Shown piece by piece: positions 56,265 through 64,000 of a stretch of 64,000 nt of DNA; position 1 is the stretch's first letter, and the number at the start of each line of letters is the position of its first letter. Both the position numbers and the translations under genes were made by a program. The notes beneath the pieces were generated by a model that saw only the letters and a list, made by a program, of their open reading frames with translations, was not told the origin of the DNA and made no database searches. Source of the stretch: 34-65-8 sp963529855 (GTDB lineage: Bacteria > Pseudomonadota > Alphaproteobacteria > Sphingomonadales > Sphingomonadaceae). The DNA lies in NCBI GenBank assembly GCA_963529855.1, contig CAURZK010000005.1:124001-188000 (forward strand). The letters run 5' to 3'.

Positions 56265-57590
56265 ATGGCATCCGATCTTCTCTCGATTGCCGCCAGCGGC
56301 GCCCGTGCGGCGCGCGCTGCGCTCGACGTTACCGCGCAAAACATCGCCAACGCTTCGAGCGATGGCTATGTCCGCCGCAGCGTTCAGCTTCAGGAAGTAT
56401 CGGCCGCCGGGGGCCCCGGCCGTCTGGGCGACATTTCGCTGTCGGGCGCGCGCGTTGCGGGCATCAGCCGCAACGCCGACATGTTCCGCCAGGCCGAGGT
56501 GCGCCGCACCAGCAGCGACCTGGAACGTTCCGCGACCGAACTCCGCGGGCTCGAAAACATCGAAGCCGCGGTGGAACAGTCGGGCCTTTTCGGTTCGCTG
56601 GTCGAATTCGAATCCGCCTTGCAGCAACTGGCCGCCGATCCCACCGATCCTTCATTGCGTGCCGCGACGCTTTCATCGGCCGATACGCTGGCCCGCAAGT
56701 TCAATATCGCCGTCGAAACACTCGATGCTGCGGAAGCAGGCCAGCGTTTCGATGCCGAAGCTGCGGTGACCGAGGCTAACGTGATCGGGGGCGAGTTGGC
56801 CCGCGTCAACCTGCGCCTCGCCCGCGCAGGCGCCGGCAGCAGCGACCGCGCATCGCTGCTCGATCAACGGGACGCGCTGCTCGAACGGATGAGCGGCATC
56901 GTCAATGTCTCGACCAACTTCGCGGCGGACGGAACCGTCACTGTCGCCACCGGCGGTGCAACGCTGGTCACCGGCGGCAGCGCGACGGCGATGAGCCTTG
57001 CAACCGCTGGCGACGGCACGATTTCGCTCGACATAGGCGGTACGCCCGTCTCACCCAGCGGCGGCAGGATCGCCGGTGCGGCGCTCGCAATCGCTGCCGG
57101 CGTCGGCGTCCGCAGCCGGTTGGATGGCTTGGCGGACAGCATTTCCAGCACCGTCAATGCGGCACAGGCGGGGGGCGCCGCTCTGGACGGGACGCTTGGC
57201 CAGCCAATGTTCAGCGGCAGCGGCGCGCGCGGCATCCGCATCGCCATGACCGACAGCGCCGGTATCGCGACCGCGCCTGCAGGATCGCCTGCCGGCAGCC
57301 TCGATGGCTCGAACCTCGCAGCAATGCGGCAGGCGATGAATGGCGCAGGTATCGTTACCGGTGCCAACGCCCTCCTGTTCGATGTCTCCAGTTCAGTCGC
57401 CGGGCGCCGCCTGACGATGGAAGCGCTCGACACCATTGCCTCGACGGCGCGGATTTCCCTGGAACAGCAGGCGGGCGTCGATCTGGATACCGAAGCCGCC
57501 AACCTGATGCGCTTCCAGCAGGCTTTCCAGGCCTCTGGCCGCGCGATGCAGGTCGCCAGCCGCATCTTCGACACCCTGATGGAACTGTGA
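56265..57590 (+). CDS. flgK: flagellar hook-associated protein FlgK
   Basis: First hook-filament junction protein. The 441-residue protein has the rod-like N-terminus LSIAASGARAARAALDVTAQNIANASSDGYVRRSVQ and the C-terminal DTEAANLMRFQQAFQASGRAMQVASRIFDTLMEL that is diagnostic for FlgK. The middle is variable. It is secreted by the flagellar export gate with FlgN as chaperone. Confidence 0.94.
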   Translation: MASDLLSIAASGARAARAALDVTAQNIANASSDGYVRRSVQLQEVSAAGGPGRLGDISLSGARVAGISRNADMFRQAEVRRTSSDLERSATELRGLENIEAAVEQSGLFGSLVEFESALQQLAADPTDPSLRAATLSSADTLARKFNIAVETLDAAEAGQRFDAEAAVTEANVIGGELARVNLRLARAGAGSSDRASLLDQRDALLERMSGIVNVSTNFAADGTVTVATGGATLVTGGSATAMSLATAGDGTISLDIGGTPVSPSGGRIAGAALAIAAGVGVRSRLDGLADSISSTVNAAQAGGAALDGTLGQPMFSGSGARGIRIAMTDSAGIATAPAGSPAGSLDGSNLAAMRQAMNGAGIVTGANALLFDVSSSVAGRRLTMEALDTIASTARISLEQQAGVDLDTEAANLMRFQQAFQASGRAMQVASRIFDTLMEL

Positions 57591-57597
57591 GCGCCCG

Positions 57598-58506
57598 ATG
57601 ATCAGCCTTAGCACCAGCGCCTTCTACGAACGTGCGACCCGCCAGGTCGGGACATTGCGTGGACAGGCAGAGGAACTGCAGCAGCAGATCGGCACCGGCG
57701 ACCGGCTGTCGCGTTCTTCCGACGATCCGGTTGCGGCCGCCCGCCTGCGGACGCTGGAACGGGCCGAGCGGATGGCTGCGATCGATCAGCGTAATTCCGA
57801 TGTTGCCACCACCGATCTCAAGCTGACCGATGCCGCGCTGGGCGCAGTCGCCGACATCATCATCCGGGTGCAGGAACTGGCGACCCGGGCCGCCAGCGAT
57901 ACGTTGAGCCCGGCACAGCGCGCATCGATCGGCAGCGAAGTCGACAATCTGCGGCAGAGCCTGCTGACGACGATGAATGGCCGCAACCATTCCGGACATT
58001 CGCTGTTCGGCGGTCAGGCCAGCGGCCTGGCTTACGAGGCATCGGGGGCAACGGTCGGTTACGTCGGCTTTGGCGAAGCAGATGCGGTCGAGCTGGGCGA
58101 AGGCCAGTCGGTCAAGGCTGTGATTGCCGGGCCCGAGATCATCAATTTCGACGTAGGCGGCACGCCCACCGATCTTTTCGCGGTGCTCGGCAATCTAGCC
58201 GGCGCGCTGCAGACCGGCACGAATCCCGGCGATGCCAGCCGGTCGGCGCTGGCTGGCCTGTCGGCCGGGTTGGAAAAGGTGACGACCGCGCAGACTGTGG
58301 TCGGCGCGCGGATGGGCTGGGTCGAGGTGCTGGACGAGCGGCGGGTCGCGCGGGGCGAACTGGTCGCGGATGAACAGCGCGCGATTGGCAGCGCCGATAT
58401 TGCCGAAACCATGACACGGCTGACTGAAGTGATGACCGTGCTCGAGGCCAGCCAGGCCAGCTTCGTGCGACTGGCCGGCCTGTCACTGTTCGACATGATG
58501 CGCTGA
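57598..58506 (+). CDS. flgL: flagellar hook-associated protein FlgL
   Basis: Second hook-filament junction protein, 302 residues. N-terminal TSAFYERATRQVGTLRGQAEELQQQIGTGDRLSRSSDDPVAAARL is the flagellin-like helix of FlgL, and the C-terminus TRLTEVMTVLEASQASFVRLAGLSLFDMMR is typical. It is seven bases after flgK and 28 bases before motA. Confidence 0.92.
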   Translation: MISLSTSAFYERATRQVGTLRGQAEELQQQIGTGDRLSRSSDDPVAAARLRTLERAERMAAIDQRNSDVATTDLKLTDAALGAVADIIIRVQELATRAASDTLSPAQRASIGSEVDNLRQSLLTTMNGRNHSGHSLFGGQASGLAYEASGATVGYVGFGEADAVELGEGQSVKAVIAGPEIINFDVGGTPTDLFAVLGNLAGALQTGTNPGDASRSALAGLSAGLEKVTTAQTVVGARMGWVEVLDERRVARGELVADEQRAIGSADIAETMTRLTEVMTVLEASQASFVRLAGLSLFDMMR

Positions 58507-58534
58507 GCCGCGCGACCGGGGGATTTTTAGTACA

Positions 58535-59398
58535 ATGTTTGCAGCAATCGGTATCGTCATCCTGCTGGTCATGGTGTTCGGCGGCTTTGCCATCACGGGC
58601 GGGGCGCTTGGCCCGGTGATGGCAGCTGTTCCGACCGAAATGATGATCATCGGCGGCGCCGCGATCGGGGCGACCGTTGCGGGTAACTCGATGCACGAGC
58701 TCAAGGCGATCGGGACCGCCTTCAAGAAGATCTTCAAGGGGCCCCGCCACACCAAGCAGGACCATATCGACGCGATCGCGCTGACCACCCGGCTGATGAA
58801 GATCATGCGCAGCGAAGGCCCGGTCGCGCTGGAAGCGCATGTCGAGAAGCCGGAAGAATCCGAAATCTTTGCTGAATATCCCAACCTCCTCGCCAACAAG
58901 CCGCTGATTGCGCTGATCTGCGATACCCTGACACTGTTGGTCGTATCTTCCGGCACGCTCGAAACCCATGCAGTCGAGGATGTGATGGACAATGCGATGA
59001 AAACGCATTTCCACGAAATGCACGAACCGCAGCACGCGCTTCAGACGCTGGCCGATGCGTTGCCGGCGCTGGGGATCGTCGCGGCGGTGCTGGGCGTGGT
59101 CAAGACGATGGGGTCGATTGACGAACCGCCTTCGGTGCTTGGCGGGATGATCGGATCGGCGCTGGTCGGCACCTTCCTTGGCGTATTGCTCGCCTATGGT
59201 ATCGTCGGCCCGCTGGCTTCGCGTCTCAAGCAGATCAACGATCAGGACGAACAGATCTTTCACGCAGTGAAGCAGGTGATGATCGCCTCGCTCAACGGCT
59301 ATCCTCAGCCGCTGGTCGTCGAAAGCGCGCGGTCGGGCCTGGGTCACGCATTCCGCCCTGGCCTGTCCGAGCTGCTCGACAGCCTGCGGGGCCGGTGA
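58535..59398 (+). CDS. motA: flagellar motor stator protein MotA
   Basis: A 287-residue four-helix inner-membrane protein. The first helix (AIGIVILLVMVFGGFAITGG), helix two (MMIIGGAAIGATVAG), and helices three and four (ALPALGIVAAVLGVVKTMG and LGGMIGSALVGTFLGVLLAYGIVGPLA) follow the MotA plan with both conserved prolines. The cytoplasmic loop carries the charged residues that touch FliG. It forms the proton stator with MotB from the next gene. Confidence 0.95.
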   Translation: MFAAIGIVILLVMVFGGFAITGGALGPVMAAVPTEMMIIGGAAIGATVAGNSMHELKAIGTAFKKIFKGPRHTKQDHIDAIALTTRLMKIMRSEGPVALEAHVEKPEESEIFAEYPNLLANKPLIALICDTLTLLVVSSGTLETHAVEDVMDNAMKTHFHEMHEPQHALQTLADALPALGIVAAVLGVVKTMGSIDEPPSVLGGMIGSALVGTFLGVLLAYGIVGPLASRLKQINDQDEQIFHAVKQVMIASLNGYPQPLVVESARSGLGHAFRPGLSELLDSLRGR

Positions 59399-59399
59399 G

Positions 59400-60236
59400 A
59401 TGGCGAGCCGCGCCGGACGTAACGAGCCGCTGCCACCGATCATCGTCAAGAAGGTCACGATCGTCGAAGGCGGCGGCCATCACGGCGGTGCCTGGAAAGT
59501 TGCCTACGCCGACTTCGTGACGGCCATGATGGCGTTCTTCCTGCTGCTGTGGCTGCTGGGCGCGACGACGGAGGACCAGCGCAAGGGACTGGCCGACTTC
59601 TTCACGCCGACGCTGGTCAAGACCAAGGAGCAGAGCGCGGGCGCCAACGGCCTCCTCGGCGGCTCGTCGCTGACCGATGTCGACAGCTATCCCCATGCCA
59701 TGGGGCAGACTGGCAAGCGGACCATTACGGTACCGCGCGATGCAACCGGCGGGCCGAAGGAGAGCATCGGCGCCGGTGGCGCCGAACGCGTTCGCGCGCG
59801 GGCGGAACAAAAACTCGCCGACAACCAGCGCTTGCGGCGTCTGCTGCGTCAGGTGCGCATGGTCGACACCACGCAGGGCGTGCGGATCGATCTGGTCGAC
59901 AATGCCGATTTCACGATGTTCGTGCTGGGCACGACCGTTCTCACGCCCGATGCCAACCGGCTGGTTGCCGCGCTGGCGCAGGCCGTCGCACCCGAAGCTG
60001 GTCAGTTGACCATTCGCGGCCATACCGATGCCTTGCCATGGCGGCGCGGCGCGCAGGCCAACAACTGGTCGCTGTCTGCCGGCCGTGCCGAAGCGACACG
60101 CCAGGCGCTGCTGCGCAACGGCATTGCGGAGGGGCGCTTCAAGCGGATCGAGGGGGTCGCGGACACTGAGCTCCTCGTCGCCAGAAACCCCCAGGACCCG
60201 CGCAATCGACGCATCTCGATCCTGCTGACGCGCTGA
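59400..60236 (+). CDS. motB: flagellar motor stator protein MotB
   Basis: A 278-residue protein. The single membrane helix starts WKVAYADFVTAMMAFFLLLWLLG with the proton-carrying Asp38. The C-terminal OmpA-like domain (from about residue 180) has LTIRGHTDALPWRRGAQANNWSLSAGRA, the peptidoglycan-anchoring motif that MotB needs. It begins one base after the motA stop and ends the operon before a terminator. Confidence 0.95.
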   Translation: MASRAGRNEPLPPIIVKKVTIVEGGGHHGGAWKVAYADFVTAMMAFFLLLWLLGATTEDQRKGLADFFTPTLVKTKEQSAGANGLLGGSSLTDVDSYPHAMGQTGKRTITVPRDATGGPKESIGAGGAERVRARAEQKLADNQRLRRLLRQVRMVDTTQGVRIDLVDNADFTMFVLGTTVLTPDANRLVAALAQAVAPEAGQLTIRGHTDALPWRRGAQANNWSLSAGRAEATRQALLRNGIAEGRFKRIEGVADTELLVARNPQDPRNRRISILLTR

Positions 60237-60257
60237 TAGCTTTCTCATCGAGCATGA

Positions 60258-60289
60258 CGGCCCGGAGCGTTCGCGCCCCGGGCCGTTTT
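60258..60289 (+). terminator. rho-independent terminator after motB
   Basis: CGGCCCGG (60258-60265) pairs with CCGGGCCG (60278-60285), with three further pairs inside around a TTCG loop, followed by TTTT. It ends the flgB-motB operon. Confidence 0.85.
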
Positions 60290-60654
60290 GCTGTGGCCGG
60301 CCGTTAGGGTGCCCTGTCCGGGTCAACTGCACTGGCCCAAGGCGCGCAGCGCGCCCGGTACGAGCGTCAGTGGCGTTCAATCCTGCTGGGAAGGCCTGAA
60401 GGGCGGGGTGATGAATGGATTCTGCCGCGTGCCGTGTCGGTGGCGGGGAGCACAGCGATCCAATGTCGCGCGTGCTGTGCCATCGCCTGCCAAGTGCGTT
60501 TGCCTAGGGCGGCGCGTGGGGACGATCATGCCGATCGAGGCCGGCTGGGGTGGCGGGTGCGCCGGCCAGCGGCTGTCCTGCGGCAAGCAGCTCGCCACCT
60601 ACACCACTCACCACCAGGCGTGGCATGGTTTACTCTGTGCGAGCGCCACATACG
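60290..60654. other. intergenic stretch without a supported gene
   Basis: Between the terminators of the motB and fliC transcripts lie about 365 bases. Frames in this stretch lack a ribosome-binding site, code like GC-rich noise and match no family. No sigma-54 or sigma-28 promoter, tRNA, riboswitch or mobile-element end was seen. Confidence 0.6.
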
Positions 60655-60686
60655 AAAAAGCCCCGCACTCTTGCGAGTGCGGGGCC
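60655..60686 (-). terminator. rho-independent terminator after fliC
   Basis: On the minus strand a perfect eleven-base stem GCCCCGCACTC/GAGTGCGGGGC with a four-base loop (GCAA) is followed by TTTTT. It lies about 33 bases after the fliC stop. Confidence 0.92.
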
Positions 60687-60718
60687 TCCCCCAATCAGGT
60701 GAATCTGACGGCTGGTGC

Positions 60719-61534
60719 TTAGCGCAGCAGCGACAGGACGTTCTGCTGGCTCTGGTTCGCCTGCGAGAGCATCGCGGTCGAAGCCTGGCTCAGGATCTGT
60801 GCCTTGGCGAGGGCGGTCGTTTCGGCCGAATAGTCGGCATCCTGGATCCGCGAACGTGCGTCCGACAGGTTGGTGACGTTGTTGGTCAGGCTGTTCACAG
60901 CCGATTCCAGACGGTTCTGGCCAGCACCCAGCGACGCGCGACGGGTGTTGATGGTGCCGAGGAAGGTGTCGACCGTGCCGATGGCCGTCGTGGCATCGGC
61001 CGCAGTGGCGACCGACGTTGCCGTCGTCGCGTCAGTGATCGCGGCGAAGCTGAGCGAAACGGTTTCGCCGCTGTTGGCGCCGACCTGGATCGAAACGGCG
61101 CCTGCCGTCCCTGCAGAACCGTCAAACAGCTTCACGCCGTTGAAGCTGGTGTCGGTCAGGACGTCGCCGATCTGGGCGGTGAGCGCCGCAACTTCGGTCT
61201 GAAGGTTGCCGCGGTCGCCATCGGAATAGGTGCCCGAGGAAGACTGCACAGCCAGCTCGCGAACGCGCTGGAGCATGTTGGTGACTTCCGACAGCGCGCC
61301 TTCGGCGGTCTGCGCCATCGCGATGCCGTCGTTGGCATTGCGGATGCCCTGGTTCATGCCGCGAACCTGGGCGGTCATGGTGGTGGCGATCGCGAGGCCG
61401 GCAGCGTCGTCCTTCGCGCTGTTGATGCGCTTGCCCGTCGACAGGCGTTCCATCGCCGAGCCGAGCGCCTTGTTGGCGGCGGACGAGGCGTTGGCAGCCT
61501 TCATGGCGCCGATATTGGTGTTGATTACTGACAT
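60719..61534 (-). CDS. fliC: flagellin
   Basis: A 271-residue filament subunit with only the conserved D0/D1 ends: SVINTNIGAMKAANASS and LSTGKRINSAKDDAAGLAIA at the N-terminus and SRIQDADYSAETTALAKAQILSQAS, then QANQSQQNVLSLLR at the C-terminus. The hypervariable middle is short (about residues 140-180). LQRVRELAVQS is the TLR5-contact motif of many gamma- and betaproteobacterial flagellins. The ATG at 61534 (MSVINTN) is used; a TTG three codons earlier is poor. Only one flagellin gene is seen. Confidence 0.95.
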   Translation of the reverse strand: MSVINTNIGAMKAANASSAANKALGSAMERLSTGKRINSAKDDAAGLAIATTMTAQVRGMNQGIRNANDGIAMAQTAEGALSEVTNMLQRVRELAVQSSSGTYSDGDRGNLQTEVAALTAQIGDVLTDTSFNGVKLFDGSAGTAGAVSIQVGANSGETVSLSFAAITDATTATSVATAADATTAIGTVDTFLGTINTRRASLGAGQNRLESAVNSLTNNVTNLSDARSRIQDADYSAETTALAKAQILSQASTAMLSQANQSQQNVLSLLR

Positions 61535-61648
61535 GGTCTTCAAGCTCCCACAAAATGGTCTTCAAGGGCTGTCCCGAGACCCCGTCTTGGGCAACAGCTG
61601 GAACCCAGACCGACCGTGGGGCGGGGAGATTAAGGGCGCTGGGAGCAA

Positions 61649-61676
61649 ATACCGGGGAACTACGTATTTCTACTTA
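61649..61676 (-). promoter_or_regulatory. possible sigma-28 promoter of fliC
   Basis: On the minus strand TAAGTAGA (61676-61669) and CCCGGTAT (61656-61649) are spaced by 12 bases, resembling the FliA consensus TAAA-N15-GCCGATAA. Five of eight -10 bases agree. The leader would be about 105 bases. FliA and FlgM are encoded in the same cluster, which supports late-class control, but the match is moderate. Confidence 0.4.
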
Positions 61677-61690
61677 AGTTGTTTCCGACG

Positions 61691-61698
61691 TTAACCAT
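61691..61698 (+). promoter_or_regulatory. CtrA-type half-site upstream of the sigma-54 activator gene
   Basis: TTAACCAT, the known CtrA half-site of alphaproteobacteria, lies about 68 bases before the GTG start. The full stretch is TTAACCATTAAGG, with a second TTAA. TTAA is rare in DNA this GC-rich. In Caulobacter, CtrA activates the early flagellar operon that includes fliF and flbD. Confidence 0.5.
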
Positions 61699-61765
61699 TA
61701 AGGGGTTTTTGCCGCTCCATGCCCCAAATCGCCCTTCGCAAGTTGGTTAACAGCAGGGGGCTGCA

Positions 61766-63028
61766 GTGGGATCGATCGAACGGACCCTAGGGTTCGAAAA
61801 GGTTCACGCATCGCTGGCGGGCAAGTTTGCCGGGATCGCATCCTCGCTGTTTCCGCGCTCCGCGGTTCACTTGGCCGATATTGGTGAAAACGCTGCACGG
61901 TCGCTGCCAAGCGTGGTGGCGCTGGCGCGTGACACCGTCCCGTCGATCGAGCGTAGCGGCACCAGTGCGGTGCTCACTTACGCCGATCCGGTTTCCGAGG
62001 CGACTTTCGGCGCGCTGGTGGCCTTGACCGCCATCGGTAACGGCCCGGTTGCGGCCGATCCGGAATCGCTGTCCGTCTTCGCCCTCGCCGACCGGCTGGC
62101 CCAGACCGACATCCCCGTTCTGATCAACGGGCCGACCGGGACCGGCAAGGAAGTCCTGGCCCAGTTCATTCACCAGCGCAGCAATCGCCGGACCAGGCCG
62201 TTCGTCGCGGTCAACTGCGCGGCGATCCCCGAAACCATGCTCGAAGCTCTGCTGTTCGGCCACCAGAAAGGTGCCTTTACTGGCGCCAACGCGGCCGGCG
62301 AAGGCTTCTTCCGCGCGGCAGACGGCGGCACGCTGTTGCTCGACGAAATCGCGGAAATGCCGCTGGCTCTGCAGGCCAAGCTGCTGCGTGCGCTTCAGGA
62401 AGGCGAAGTCGTACCCGTCGGCGCCACCGCACCGGTCAAGGTCGATGTCCGCATCATCGCCTGCGCCAACCGCGATTTGCCGCTGGAAGTCGAGGAAGGC
62501 CGTTTCCGTGCCGACCTCTACTACCGACTCAACGTATTTCCCATGACGCTGTCGGCGCTGCGTGAGCGGCCGAGCGATATCGTACCGCTCGCGTTCGCCA
62601 TGTTGCTGCGCCACACCGCGCCGGGTCAGCCGGTGCCGTGGCTCAGCGATGGTGCCGTCGCCATGCTCAAGCAGCACGGTTGGGCGGGCAACGTTCGCGA
62701 ACTCGAGAACGTCATGCGCCGGGCACTGGTCCTCGCTGGCAACGATCGCATCATCGCCACCCATCACGTCGTGTTCGACCGGCCTGCACGCCTGGTAGAC
62801 GCCAGCGCCCAGCCAGTGGCGGCAACAGCGGACGAGCCGGTTGCAACCGGGGCCCGCCTGTCCAAGGTCGTCCAGCTTTCCGAAGCGCGCGCGATCATGG
62901 AAACGCTCGACGCATGTGGCGGCCGCCGCGCGGAAGCCGCGCGCCAGCTGGGCATCAGCGAGCGCACCCTTCGTTACCGCCTCGCCTCGTTCCGTGAGGC
63001 CGGGCTTGCCATGGGAGGTCGGCGATGA
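61766..63028 (+). CDS. sigma-54-dependent flagellar activator (FlbD/FlrC-like)
   Basis: A 420-residue AAA+ activator of sigma-54 polymerase. Walker A GPTGTGKE (122-129), GAFTGA (169-174) and Walker B LLLDEI (190-195) are intact, as is RELENVMRRALVLAG. The C-terminus has a Fis-type helix-turn-helix (EARAIMETLDACGGRRAEAARQLGISERTLRYRLASF). The first 95 residues do not form a normal receiver domain, as in Caulobacter FlbD. The GTG at 61766 has AGGGGG five bases upstream. It heads an operon with fliE and fliF and is the obvious activator for the two sigma-54 promoters in this window. Confidence 0.9.
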   Translation: MGSIERTLGFEKVHASLAGKFAGIASSLFPRSAVHLADIGENAARSLPSVVALARDTVPSIERSGTSAVLTYADPVSEATFGALVALTAIGNGPVAADPESLSVFALADRLAQTDIPVLINGPTGTGKEVLAQFIHQRSNRRTRPFVAVNCAAIPETMLEALLFGHQKGAFTGANAAGEGFFRAADGGTLLLDEIAEMPLALQAKLLRALQEGEVVPVGATAPVKVDVRIIACANRDLPLEVEEGRFRADLYYRLNVFPMTLSALRERPSDIVPLAFAMLLRHTAPGQPVPWLSDGAVAMLKQHGWAGNVRELENVMRRALVLAGNDRIIATHHVVFDRPARLVDASAQPVAATADEPVATGARLSKVVQLSEARAIMETLDACGGRRAEAARQLGISERTLRYRLASFREAGLAMGGRR

Positions 63029-63399
63029 GCGCGATCAACGGGCTCGGCAATGCCGGGTCGATCCAGCAGATCATGGCCATGCGCCAGCAGGTACTCGACC
63101 GATCGAGCCTGCTCCAGGAATTGCAGCAAGCCCGAGAAGCTGGCGGCACGACGCAAGCCGCGCCGACCGAGGCGCCCGGGGGCGGTTTCGCCGCGACGCT
63201 GGAGAACGCTCTTCAGGGAGTGAATTCAGCCCAGTCGCGGTCTTCGGCCCTGACAGAAGGTTACGAACGCGGCGAAGTGACCGACATCGCCAAGGTCATG
63301 CTGGCCCGGCAGGAAGCCGGCATCGCATTCGAAGCGACGTTGCAAGTGCGAAACAAGCTGCTGTCCGCCTACCAGGACATCATGCGGATGGGGATCTGA
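63025..63399 (+). CDS. fliE: flagellar hook-basal body complex protein FliE
   Basis: A 124-residue protein that joins the MS ring to the rod. The second half matches FliE: FAATLENALQGVNSAQSRSSALTEGYERGEVTDIAKVMLARQEAGIAFEATLQVRNKLLSAYQDIMRM. It starts in the activator stop (ATGA) and is followed within four bases by fliF. Confidence 0.94.
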   Translation: MSAINGLGNAGSIQQIMAMRQQVLDRSSLLQELQQAREAGGTTQAAPTEAPGGGFAATLENALQGVNSAQSRSSALTEGYERGEVTDIAKVMLARQEAGIAFEATLQVRNKLLSAYQDIMRMGI

Positions 63400-63402
63400 T
63401 AA

Positions 63403-64000
63403 ATGAACGGCATCGTTCCCAGTTCACCCCTGACCACTTCGCCGCTTGGCGGAGTGGGCGGCGGCGCGTTCAAGGACAAGGCCGCAGGGTTCCTGCGCCA
63501 GCCAGCCGTCGCCAAGGCGCTGCCATGGTTTGCCGGGTTTGCCAGCCTTGGCGTGATTGCGCTGATGTGGGCCGCGCTGTCACCCGCGCCTCAGCGGGTG
63601 CTCTATGGTTCCATCGGCGATGCCGAGCGGGCCGGTGTAGTGGCGGCGCTGGACCAGGCGTCGATCCCCTATACCATCGACAACAATTCCGGCGCGCTGA
63701 CGGTGGGCGAGGACGATCTTTACCGTGCCCGCATGGTCGTGGCATCCGATGGCGCGCTGGCTACGCCCGAAACCGGCGACCAGCTGATCCAGTCGCTGCC
63801 CATGGGGGCCAGCCGGACACTGGAAGGCGACCGTCTGCGTGCGGCGCAGGAACGCGACCTGACCCTGACGATTCAGGAAATCGACGGGGTAGAGGCGGTC
63901 CGGGTGCACCTGGCACGGTCGGAACGGTCCGTCTTCGTGCGCGAGAATGTGGCGCCCAGCGCCTCTGTCATGGTGCGCATGGCGCGCGGGCGCCAGCTCG
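63403..64000 (+). CDS. fliF: flagellar MS-ring protein FliF (partial, N-terminal part)
   Basis: The first 199 residues of FliF; the gene runs off the window edge. A membrane helix is at about residues 41-60 (LPWFAGFASLGVIALMWAAL), then VLYGSIGDAERAGVVAALDQASIPYTI and LEGDRLRAAQERDLTLTIQEIDGVEAVRVHLA follow the YscJ/FliF pattern. It should continue with fliG and further early genes. The ATG is at 63403, four bases after the fliE stop. Confidence 0.95.
   Translation, partial: MNGIVPSSPLTTSPLGGVGGGAFKDKAAGFLRQPAVAKALPWFAGFASLGVIALMWAALSPAPQRVLYGSIGDAERAGVVAALDQASIPYTIDNNSGALTVGEDDLYRARMVVASDGALATPETGDQLIQSLPMGASRTLEGDRLRAAQERDLTLTIQEIDGVEAVRVHLARSERSVFVRENVAPSASVMVRMARGRQL

Noticed and set aside
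60288..60722. 144-codon frame between motB and fliC
   Set aside because: It starts in the motB terminator and ends in the fliC stop region, has no ribosome site and no recognisable domain.

Overview
The window looks like a chromosomal segment of a GC-rich alphaproteobacterium of the order Sphingomonadales, most like the Erythrobacteraceae. This is inferred from several traits together: a carotenoid set crtY-crtI-crtB, a split methionine synthase, a two-subunit glycine decarboxylase, an HWE histidine kinase paired with a FATGY-type single-domain response regulator, two EcfG-type general-stress promoters, and a Caulobacter-like flagellar hierarchy. No phage, insertion sequence, CRISPR array or plasmid gene was seen. 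Gene density is high, and most neighbouring genes in an operon overlap by 1 or 4 bases.

Region 1-10768: metF and the two-part metH form one operon for methionine synthesis. A convergent CPA2-type antiporter follows. A tandem glycine riboswitch then precedes gcvT-gcvH-gcvPA-gcvPB, the glycine cleavage system, which supplies one-carbon units to the same folate pool that metF and metH use. Region 10812-19585 (minus strand): a long co-directional block encodes valine/isobutyrate breakdown (mmsA, isobutyryl-CoA dehydrogenase, enoyl-CoA hydratase, 3-hydroxyisobutyryl-CoA hydrolase, mmsB), with small envelope proteins inside it and a nucleotidyltransferase plus a flippase at its end. A tRNA-Gly(CCC) and an HSD10-like dehydrogenase follow.

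Region 20730-26819: mixed stress and housekeeping genes (PhoX-like Tat protein, membrane protein, dps, 6-phosphogluconolactonase, NUDIX hydrolase, DNA polymerase IV, drug exporter). Region 26816-33032 (minus): crtY-crtI-LOG protein-crtB-biotin carboxylase subunit. Region 33190-42563: MipA/OmpV porin-like protein, S9 peptidase, a repeat-like protein, amidohydrolase, two tandem DUF885 peptidase-like lipoproteins and a hotdog thioesterase. Region 42719-44514: HWE kinase plus FATGY response regulator.

Region 44540-64000 is flagellar. On the minus strand lie fliA, flhA, a separate lytic transglycosylase, flgN, flgM, flgA and an unusual two-gene mini-stator (MotA-like channel protein plus a MotB/ExbD-like protein without a peptidoglycan-binding domain). 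On the plus strand are flgBCDEFGHIJKL-motA-motB, then fliC (minus), then a sigma-54 activator with fliE and the start of fliF. Regulatory signals form a coherent circuit: a CtrA-type half-site ahead of the sigma-54 activator, near-consensus sigma-54 promoters ahead of flgB and of the transglycosylase-flhA-fliA operon, and FliA/FlgM with a possible sigma-28 promoter ahead of fliC. The most interesting items are the mini-stator, the sigma-54 promoter that starts transcription inside a terminator hairpin, and the two EcfG promoters near an HWE kinase/FATGY regulator pair.
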